Assembly: GCF_019212185.1 (NCBI RefSeq)
Contig: NZ_CP078138.1
Span: 6,053,501-6,117,500 of the forward strand
DNA: 64,000 bases
Reading direction: 5' to 3'
Source of the DNA: Pseudomonas fluorescens
Lineage (GTDB): Bacteria > Pseudomonadota > Gammaproteobacteria > Pseudomonadales > Pseudomonadaceae
Shown here piece after piece: positions 19,150-26,800 of the stretch; the first letter of the stretch is position 1; each line of letters begins with the position of its first letter. The translations under genes and the position numbers were made by a program. The notes under the pieces were generated by a model. The model saw nothing but the letters and a program-made list of their open reading frames with translations. It did no database searches and was not told the origin of the DNA.

Positions 19150-20052
19150 TTACTGCACCGGGTCGCTGGTGGGTTTGGCGATGATTGCCTTGAGTTCGCT
19201 GGTCATCGGGAACTCGAGGTTCAAACCCTTCGGCGGAATCGGCTGCTCGAACCAGCGCTGGTAGATGCCGTTGATTTCCCCCGAGCTGTAGAGATCCCCC
19301 AGGGCCCCGTTGACCAGCGCGAGGAACTGCGGATCGTCCTTGCGCACCATGCAGCTGTAGATTTCCCGCGATTGCTCCTCACCCACCACCACCCACTTGT
19401 GCGGATCGCGAGCCTTGGCACGCTCGCCGTAGAGCAGCGCGTCGTCCATGTAGAACGCCGCCGCACGGCCCGATTGCAACATCTGGAAGGCTTCGCCGTG
19501 GTCCTTGGCGCTGATCACGAACATGTCCAGCTTGTTGTCCAGGTTGTAGCTTTTCAGGTAGCGCTCATTGGTGGTGCCGGCGGTGGTCACCACGTTCTTG
19601 CCGCGCAGATCAGCGAAACCCTTGATGCCACTGTCGTTGGCGGTGAGCAACTGGCCTTTGACATAGATAAAGCCGTAGGAAAACGCTACCTGCTTCTGCC
19701 GCTCGGCCGTAACGCCGGTCGACCCGCACTCCAGGTCGACGGTGCCGTTCTGCACCAGCGGGATGCGGGTCTGCGAGGTCACCAGGTTGTATTTGACCTT
19801 GAGCGGCCCGGACGCCAGTTTCTGCTCGATGCGCTCGACGATCTTGCCAGCCAGGTCCACCGAATAACCCATGGGCTGCCCGGTGTGATCACCAACGTAG
19901 GAAAACGGCACCGACGCGTCGCGATAACCCAGGGTAATGCCCTTGGCGTCGGCGATTTTGCTCAATGTCGGCCCCAGCGGGGCTTCGTTGGCCTGGACGT
20001 TTGCGGCCAGCAACAGGCCCAGGGTGCAGCCGAGCAACGTGATTTTTTGCAT
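19150..20052 (-). CDS. dguC: D-Glu-responsive periplasmic amino-acid-binding protein
   Basis: A 300-residue exported solute-binding protein of the glutamate/aspartate (GltI/AatJ) type. The signal peptide ends at VQA (residue 21). Binding-fold landmarks are LGYRDASVPFSYVGDHTGQP, TVDLECGSTGVTAERQKQVAFS and VVTTAGTTNERYL. Together with the next two genes and the divergent LysR gene it matches the dguRABC locus of P. aeruginosa, which allows use of D-glutamate and D-glutamine; there dguC is the binding protein. No permease genes are present, as in that locus. Symbol assigned from family and gene order. Confidence 0.85.
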   Translation of the reverse strand: MQKITLLGCTLGLLLAANVQANEAPLGPTLSKIADAKGITLGYRDASVPFSYVGDHTGQPMGYSVDLAGKIVERIEQKLASGPLKVKYNLVTSQTRIPLVQNGTVDLECGSTGVTAERQKQVAFSYGFIYVKGQLLTANDSGIKGFADLRGKNVVTTAGTTNERYLKSYNLDNKLDMFVISAKDHGEAFQMLQSGRAAAFYMDDALLYGERAKARDPHKWVVVGEEQSREIYSCMVRKDDPQFLALVNGALGDLYSSGEINGIYQRWFEQPIPPKGLNLEFPMTSELKAIIAKPTSDPVQ

Positions 20053-20081
20053 TGTTATTCTCCGTTGTGGGGTTCGATGGC

Positions 20082-20432
20082 TTAGCGTCGCGCCGCGATG
20101 ACGGTGATTTCCACCAGCACCTGCGGACGTGCGAGTTGTGCCTGCAGGGTGGTGCGGCTCGGTGCCTGGCCGGGTGACAACCAGGCCGACCAGACGTCGT
20201 TCATCGCGGCGAAATCGGCCTCGATGTCCTTCAGGTAAATGGTCGCGCTGAGCAAATGGTCCTTGTCACTGCCGGCCTCGGCCAGCAGGGCGTCGATTTT
20301 TTCCAGCACCTCGCGGGTCTGCCCGGCAGCGTCGGTGGCGTCACCCGGGACCTGGCCAGAGAGGAACACCAGCTCGCCATAGGTCACGGCGGCGGACAAC
20401 CGTGGGTTGCTGTGGATACGCGTAAGGGTCAT
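20082..20432 (-). CDS. dguB: RidA/YjgF family protein
   Basis: A 116-residue RidA-like trimeric protein. RidA proteins hydrolyse reactive enamine/imine intermediates, the direct products of amino-acid oxidation by flavin dehydrogenases. Visible features are NPRLSAAVTYGELVFLSGQV, the DHLLSATIYLKDIEADFAAM segment, and APSRTTLQA with the conserved substrate-binding Arg. It lies between the dehydrogenase gene (27 bases) and the binding-protein gene (29 bases), which fits scavenging of the imine formed by dguA. Confidence 0.87.
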   Translation of the reverse strand: MTLTRIHSNPRLSAAVTYGELVFLSGQVPGDATDAAGQTREVLEKIDALLAEAGSDKDHLLSATIYLKDIEADFAAMNDVWSAWLSPGQAPSRTTLQAQLARPQVLVEITVIAARR

Positions 20433-20459
20433 CGGAAGGTCCTTCTAAGTGATTGGAAT

Positions 20460-21701
20460 TCAGGCTGCACGGGGAGTAAAACCCTGCAAGTCGATGGACG
20501 GCCGGCGCTGGCCGATCAGTTCGCTGAGCACCTGGGCACTGCCACAGGCCAGGGTGAAACCCAGCGCGCCATGGCCGAGGTTCAGCCACAGGTTGCGATA
20601 AGCGGTGGCGCCCAACAGCGGCACGCCACTGGGAGTCGCCGGGCGCATACCAGCCCATTCGACGGCCGCATCATAATCGCCGGCCTGGGCAAAAGTGTCG
20701 CGGGCCTGGCGTTTGATCAAGGCCAGCCGCTTGGGGTCCAGCGCGGCGTCGAAGCCGACGATGTCGACCATCGCCGCCACCCGCAACTGCTCGCCGATCC
20801 GCGCGTAGACGATCTTGCGGTTGTAGTCGGTGATACTCAGTTCGGGCGCGCGGTGTTCAGGGCCGATCGGCACCGTCAGGCTGTAACCCTTGAGCGGATA
20901 CAGCGGCAGGTCCAGGCCGGGCAAGGCCAGCAGCGGGCTGCGATGGCCGGCGGCAATCACCAGTTGCTCGACCGGCAGCACCTCGTCGCCCAGCTCAATT
21001 GCGTTCACCGCGCCCTGGTTGTGGTGAATCGCGGTCACGGCCTGGCCCAGGCGGAACTCGCAGCGGCCGGAGGCCCGCAGCCGTGCGGCCAATTGTTGAC
21101 AAAAAGCGTGGCAGTCGCCGACTTCTTCATCCGGGGTGTAGATGGCGCCAACAAAGGGCGCATCGGCCAGCGCCGGCTCGAGTTGCGCGCACTCGGCAGC
21201 CGACAGCACCTGCTGCTGTTGCGGATCGGCGAGCCCGGCGCGGGCATGGTCGAAGCTGGCGGTTTCGCGGAAGGTCACCAGCTTGCCGTTGCGCCGCCAA
21301 TTGAAATCCCCCAGCGCATCGTCTTCGCGCCAGTGTTTCAGGGTCGACTGACTGAACAGCGCCAGGCGCAACAAATGGGCGGCGTTGGCACGGTTCACCG
21401 AAGACCGGCAAGCCCCCAGGAACGAGGCCATCCAGCGCCACTGCGCCGGGTCGAACCGCGGCCGCAGCTTGAGCGGTGAGTCGCCTCGCAGCATCCAGCC
21501 AATCGCCTGCAACGGCACGCCGGCATCGGCCAGCGGCGCGACATAGCGGTAGGACAGCTGGCCACCGTTGGCGAAACTGGTTTCGCTGCCCAGCGAATCA
21601 CGGGCCTCGACCACGGTCACCTCGGCGCCGTCGCGCACCAGCGCGTAAGCCGTTGCCAGGCCGATAACGCCGCCGCCAATGATGCATACACGCTGAGCCA
21701 T
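20460..21701 (-). CDS. dguA: FAD-dependent D-amino acid dehydrogenase
   Basis: A 413-residue DadA-type flavoprotein that oxidises D-amino acids to 2-oxo acids and ammonia, passing electrons to the respiratory chain. The N-terminal dinucleotide motif is VCIIGGGVIGLATAYAL, followed by ARDSLGSETSFANGGQLS. The C-terminal catalytic part has EWAGMRPATPSGVPLLG and NLWLNLGHGALGFTLACGS. The context (RidA, glutamate-type binding protein, divergent LysR) points to D-glutamate as substrate, as in P. aeruginosa dguA. The ATG at 21701 is preferred because AAGGA lies seven bases before it; an upstream in-frame ATG at 21728 has none. Confidence 0.87.
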   Translation of the reverse strand: MAQRVCIIGGGVIGLATAYALVRDGAEVTVVEARDSLGSETSFANGGQLSYRYVAPLADAGVPLQAIGWMLRGDSPLKLRPRFDPAQWRWMASFLGACRSSVNRANAAHLLRLALFSQSTLKHWREDDALGDFNWRRNGKLVTFRETASFDHARAGLADPQQQQVLSAAECAQLEPALADAPFVGAIYTPDEEVGDCHAFCQQLAARLRASGRCEFRLGQAVTAIHHNQGAVNAIELGDEVLPVEQLVIAAGHRSPLLALPGLDLPLYPLKGYSLTVPIGPEHRAPELSITDYNRKIVYARIGEQLRVAAMVDIVGFDAALDPKRLALIKRQARDTFAQAGDYDAAVEWAGMRPATPSGVPLLGATAYRNLWLNLGHGALGFTLACGSAQVLSELIGQRRPSIDLQGFTPRAA

Positions 21702-21809
21702 GTCAGTCCTTAAGCGTTGATGAGACATGGCCCGAGGTTAGAGCCAGGTGACAGGCGCCGAACAATGAATAAAGATGGTCAACCCATAAACAAAGGTTAT
21801 GGACTCGCC
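21702..21809. promoter_or_regulatory. dguR-dguA divergent control region
   Basis: The 108 bases between the divergent starts should hold both promoters and the DguR binding site. The stretch 21764-21800 is AT-rich (AATAAAGATGG, CCATAAACAAAGG) and contains T-N11-A-like arrangements typical of LysR operators, but no single site stands out by eye. Confidence 0.4.
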
Positions 21810-22721
21810 ATGCGCCTTCGTCACATCGAGATTTTCCAGGCCATCCGCCAGACCGGTTCGGTCAGCGGTGCCGCGCAGTTGCTGCACGTTTCCCAGCCCG
21901 CCGTGACCAAGGTGCTGCAACATGCCGAGCAGCAACTGGGATTCCCGTTGTTTCTGCGGGTGCGCGGCAAGCTCCAGGCCACCCCTGAAGCGCTGGAGCT
22001 GGAGCGCGAAGTAGATAAGGTCACCGAGAGCCTGCAAGGCGTGCGGCGCCTGGCCCAGAGCCTGCGCCGCGAACCAGGCCACAGCCTGCGCATCGGCGCG
22101 ACCCCGGCGCTGGCCCTGTCGCTGCTGCCGCCGGCGATTCATGAGTGGACCCAAGGCTATCCGGACATCGCCTGCGAACTGGCCAGCGCCCACAGTCGCG
22201 AACTGATGCAGAACCTGCTGATGCGCGAAATCGATGTCGCCCTGACCCTGCAACGCCCCGACCATCCGGGCCTGAAGGCCGAGGCGTTGGCCAGCGGCGT
22301 GCTGGTGGCATTGGCCCCCAAGGGTTTCTGGCCGATTGCCGAGCAAGGCAAACCATTGCCCCTACAAGCATTGGCCGATGCGCCGCTGATTGGCCTGTCC
22401 AGCGCCGACCCGTTGTCGGCGCGGCTCGACAGCTACCTCAAGGCGGTGGAACCGCCGCCGCGGGTGAGCATCGCGGTGCAGACCTATTCCCTGGCCAGGG
22501 CGATGGTCGAGTCAGGGGCCGGGCTGGCAGTGATTGATCCGTTCACCGCCCTCGGTGCCGCGCCCGACAGCACCGCTATCCGGCCGCTGGCACCGCCGTT
22601 GCCGATCACCCTGTATGCGGTCACCCGTGCCAGCGAACCGCCGCCGCACACCGTCAGCGAGTTGCTGACGATCTTCAGCCGCCGCGCCCGCGAACAATTG
22701 GATCGGGTCTACAACACGTAA
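21810..22721 (+). CDS. dguR: LysR-type regulator of the D-Glu operon
   Basis: A 303-residue LysR family transcription factor. The N-terminal winged helix is RLRHIEIFQAIRQTGSVSGA followed by QLLHVSQPAVTKVLQHAE; the rest is the two-lobe effector domain. In P. aeruginosa the equivalent DguR activates dguABC in response to D-glutamate; divergent placement supports the same here. Two upstream in-frame ATG codons exist (21717 and 21765), but the helix-turn-helix normally begins within the first few residues, so 21810 is chosen. The last 13 bases overlap the convergent hemolysin III gene. Confidence 0.87.
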   Translation: MRLRHIEIFQAIRQTGSVSGAAQLLHVSQPAVTKVLQHAEQQLGFPLFLRVRGKLQATPEALELEREVDKVTESLQGVRRLAQSLRREPGHSLRIGATPALALSLLPPAIHEWTQGYPDIACELASAHSRELMQNLLMREIDVALTLQRPDHPGLKAEALASGVLVALAPKGFWPIAEQGKPLPLQALADAPLIGLSSADPLSARLDSYLKAVEPPPRVSIAVQTYSLARAMVESGAGLAVIDPFTALGAAPDSTAIRPLAPPLPITLYAVTRASEPPPHTVSELLTIFSRRAREQLDRVYNT

Positions 22722-23326
22722 AACAGAATCGCCACGAAGTGCAGGACACTGCCGGTGATCACGAACAAATGCCAGATGCCGTGGGCATGGCGCAGGCGGC
22801 TGTCGAGGGCGAAGAAAATAATGCCCACGGTATAGAACACGCCGCCGGCCGCCAGCCAGGCAAAGCCCGCAGTTCCCAGCGCAGCCAGCAGCGGCTTGAC
22901 CGCCACCAGCACAATCCAGCCCATCACCGCGTAAATCACGATCGACAGGATCCGCGCCTCGCTGCGCGGCTTGATCTCCTGCAGCATGCCAATCACCGCC
23001 AGACCCCAGACGATGCCGAACAGGGTCCAGCCCCACGGACCGCGCAAAGTCACCAGGCAAAAAGGTGTGTAGCTGCCGGCGATCAGCAGATAGATCGACA
23101 GATGATCGACCTTCTGCATTATCTTCTTCGTCCGCCCGCGCACGCTGTGATAGACCGTCGAAATGCTGTACAGCGCCAGCAGGGTCACACCGTAGATCGC
23201 CACGCTGACGATCTTCCAGGGACTGCCATCGAAGCTGGCAACCACCAGCAGCCAGACCGCGCCGACAAATGCGGCGACCGCCCCCACCAAATGCGTCCAG
23301 GCGTTGAGTCTTTCCCCGTGGTACAT
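22709..23326 (-). CDS. Hemolysin III / PAQR family membrane protein (TrhA-like)
   Basis: A 205-residue, seven-helix inner-membrane protein. PAQR/HlyIII marks are the N-terminal GERLNAWTHLVGAVAAFVG, the YSISTVYHSVRGR motif, DHLSIYLLIAGSYTPF, and a C-terminal GIWHLFVITGSVLHF; the conserved Ser, Asp and His residues are likely metal ligands as in animal adiponectin receptors. The bacterial members are linked to membrane fluidity control; haemolytic activity is doubtful. GGGAGG precedes the ATG at 23326. Overlap with dguR is 13 bases at the 3' ends. Confidence 0.87.
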   Translation of the reverse strand: MYHGERLNAWTHLVGAVAAFVGAVWLLVVASFDGSPWKIVSVAIYGVTLLALYSISTVYHSVRGRTKKIMQKVDHLSIYLLIAGSYTPFCLVTLRGPWGWTLFGIVWGLAVIGMLQEIKPRSEARILSIVIYAVMGWIVLVAVKPLLAALGTAGFAWLAAGGVFYTVGIIFFALDSRLRHAHGIWHLFVITGSVLHFVAILFYVL

Positions 23327-23356
23327 AGGCCTCCCGTTGGTTTCACACCTTCTCAA

Positions 23357-23812
23357 TCAGACCAGCCCGGCCTCCACCAGGCGCTGTTCCAGCGCCAGCA
23401 GGTCGGGGATCTTCACTACCTGTTCGGCCACTTGCACAGCCGCTTGTTCCAATCCGCAAAGAGGAACGTCGACGTAACTCAACTGACTGTCGAGCTTGCA
23501 CGAGCGTGGGATGCCCTGAACGAGCAGTGCCATGAACTTGAGATCGAGCCGGCCACCGAGGGCGTTGAGCACGACGATGCGGGCGCGCTCGCCGATCACG
23601 GTCTTACCGCCGCAGGCCGACTCGAAACTGAGCAGCGGAATCTGCCGGTTGCGCCAGTTGACCCGTCCCAGGTACCAGGGAGGGGAGTCCAAATCGAAAG
23701 TCCCCGACTGGTAATCGATCAGCTCGGCCACGGCCACATTGGGCAAAATAAGGGTGCGGTCAGCCAGGGGCAACAGCAGCCCGGTCAGTTGACTGGTGCG
23801 ATGTTCATGCAT
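23357..23812 (-). CDS. chpC: CheW-like scaffold protein of the Chp array (ChpC-like)
   Basis: A 151-residue single CheW domain protein: LLLPLADRTLILPNVAVAELI, then the GRVNWRNRQIPLLSFESACG motif of CheW folds and a degenerate C-terminus. In the P. aeruginosa Pil-Chp system ChpC is a second CheW homologue that links further receptors to ChpA; position directly after chpA supports that name. The ATG at 23812 overlaps the chpA stop (23805-23807) by eight bases, indicating translational coupling. Confidence 0.8.
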   Translation of the reverse strand: MHEHRTSQLTGLLLPLADRTLILPNVAVAELIDYQSGTFDLDSPPWYLGRVNWRNRQIPLLSFESACGGKTVIGERARIVVLNALGGRLDLKFMALLVQGIPRSCKLDSQLSYVDVPLCGLEQAAVQVAEQVVKIPDLLALEQRLVEAGLV

Positions 23813-26800
23813 GGGTCTTGCTCCACAAGGCGATGCTGTCGAGCAGCACCGACTCCTGATAGGGCTTGCCGAGGTAGTCATTGACGCCGATGGCCATGGC
23901 CCGGTCGCGATGTTTCTGCCCGGTACGCGAGGTGATCATGATGATCGGCAGATGTTGCAGGCGCGGGTCGTTGCGCACCTGGGTGGCCACTTCGAAGCCA
24001 TCCATGCGCGGCATCTCGATATCCAGCAACATCAGGTCGGGCAGGTGCTCCTCCAGCAGGAGCATGGCATCTACGCCGTCCTTGGCCGTCAGCACACTCA
24101 TGCCATGGCGCTCCAGCAGGCGGCTGGTGACCTTGCGCACCGTCACCGAGTCGTCGACCACCAGCACCAGCATCGAACGCTGCGGTTCGCTCTCGGCACT
24201 GCGCGGCACCTGCGTCGGCAAGCGCACCTGCATCGCCCGCAGTGGCGCCAGCAGGTCGAGAATCGGCACCACCCGGCCGTCACCGAGAATGGTCGCTCCG
24301 GACAATCCCTGAACCGCCGCAAATTGAGGGCCGAGGCTTTTCACCACGATCTCGCGGGTGCCCAGCATCGCATCCACCTGCACCGCAATGTGCCGCTCGT
24401 TGCATTGCACCAACAGCACCGGCAACGCCTGGCTCTGCCCCAGCAGCCGCGGTCGAACCGTGGTTTTCAGCAGCTCACCGAGATGGCACAGCTCGTAGCA
24501 CTGGCCGGCGTATTGGTACACCGGCGGATCCAGTTGGTAGTAACCCTCCAGTTCGTTGGGCAACACCCGGACGATGCCTTCAATGGTGTTCAGCGGAATC
24601 GCGTACTGGTCATCGGCACACTGCACCATCAGCGCCCGGTTGACCGAGACGGTGAACGGCAAGCGGATGCGAAAATGCACGCCCTTACCCGGTATCGAGT
24701 CAATGCTCATCGAGCCGCCAAGTTGCCGCACCTCCTCATGCACCACGTCCATGCCCACCCCGCGCCCGGAAATCTGGGTGATCTTTTCGGCTGTGGAAAA
24801 CCCCGGCTGGAGGATGAACTGCAGCACGTCGCGATCACTCATGTCGCTTTCGGGCGCCAGCAGGCCGCGCTTGATCGCCTTGCGCCGCACCGCGTCGAGC
24901 GGCACGCCTGCACCGTCATCGCGGATGTCGAAAATCATGTCGCCGCCTTCGCGAGACAGGTCCAGAGTGATTCGGCCCTGGCTCGGCTTACCGGCGGCGC
25001 GGCGCACCTCGGCCGACTCCAGGCCGTGGTCGACAGCATTGCGCAGCATGTGTTCCAGCGGCGCCGCCATGCGTTCGAGGACATTGCGATCCATCTCGCC
25101 CTCGGCATTGCCGACCACGAACTCGACGTCTTTGCCCAACTCACTGGCGACCTGGCGAACGATGCGCTTGAGGCGCGGCAGCATCCGCTCGAACGGCACC
25201 ATGCGCGTGCGCATCAGACCTTCCTGCAGCTCGGTGTTGATCCTTCCCTGCTGTTGCAACAGGTTCTGCGCATCCTGGCTGCGCCGTTCAAGCGTCTCCT
25301 TGAGCTCGAGCAAATCCGAAGCAGACTCGAACAACGCACGGGATAGCTGTTGCTGCTGGGAGTGGCGATCCATCTCCAGCGGGTCGAATTCTTCATAGCC
25401 CAGGCGTTCGGCCTCGACCTGCTGGCGACTGAGAATCCGCCCCTGGGTTTCGGTATCGAGCCGGCGCAATTGGTCGCGCATGCGCTCGAGGGTGGTTTCC
25501 ATCTCGCTCAAGGTGACCTGAGCATCGTTGACCTGCTGCTCGACCCGACCGCGAATGATCGAAGTTTCCGCTGCCAGGTTGACCAACTCATCCAGCAGTT
25601 CGGCCGACACCTTGACCATGTCGGCGCCGAGTTCGGCGGGCGCGGCAACCGACTCGAGCTTACCCGGCGGCAGCGTATCGAGCGGCGCAGGTGGCTGCTC
25701 GAGCGTGCTCGGGTGGCTGAAACTGCGAATCGCCTCGATCAGGTTTTCGGCTGCTGCGACAGGCTGGCCGGCGCGAGTGGCATCAAGCATCTGCGCCAGA
25801 CGGTCGTGGCTACGTTGCAGTAGGCCGAACAGCGCCGGGGTGGCCTGCAGCAAACCACTGGACAGCGCCTCGTAGAGAAACTCGAGTTCATGGGCAAGGT
25901 CGCCAATCGGTGCGATTTCGACCATCCGCGCGCCACCCTTAAGTGTATGCAGGTCGCGCAGCAGGGTTTCCATTTCCAGGCGATTATGGGGATCGGCTTG
26001 CCAGCGGGTCAGCGCCGCACCGGAGCTGTCGATGATGTCGAAACCTTCCTCGAGAAAGATCTCCAACAACTCCGGGTCCTGGCTAGCAGTGTCACCGCTC
26101 GGCGCCGGTTGATTCGCTTCGGCGTTACCTCCAATGCCCTGGCGCCAATGTGCCATGGCTTCGATCAGATCGCTGCAATCGTCCAGCGGCTGATGCCGTT
26201 GCAACTGTTCAAGCAATTGTGCGAGGCGATCATGGCTGTGCTGCAGCAACAGGCCCAGTTCGACGCTATGGCTCAGGCGCCGATTGACCAGGGCCTCGTA
26301 CAGACTTTCCAGCTCGTGAGCCAGGTCGCCGACTGGCCCGACTTCGGCCATCCGCGCCCCGCCCTTGAGGGTGTGCAGATCGCGCTGCAAGGCTGACAGC
26401 GGCGCCGGGTTCTGCGGCTCATTGAGCCAGCGCTGCAAAGCCTGCGCCGTGCTGTCGAGGATATCCACCGCCTCTTCCAGAAAAATCTCGACCATTTCCT
26501 CGTCGGCGCTCAACGGCGTCGGCGAAGCTTGCCCAAGCTCGGCGGTGACACTGCTCAGCTCAGTGATGCTCAGGCTACGGCTGCCATCGCTGCGGATCAG
26601 GCCCATAGCCGCTGGATCGAGGCCCTCGTCGAGCAAATCACGCAGGGCTCGCACACGCTGGGGTTGATGACTGACCTCCTGTCCGGCCGCCAGTTGGTCG
26701 AGCATGTTGATCAAGTCTTCGTGGGCGGCTTGCGCCTGCTCGAAGAAGCGCTCGCTGACGGCCAGGCTGCTTTCTTCAACGGCGCCATAGAGATCGAGCA

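Noticed and set aside
20256..21479. 407-residue frame on the + strand across dguA/dguB
   Set aside because: Spans two recognised genes in antisense without any motif.
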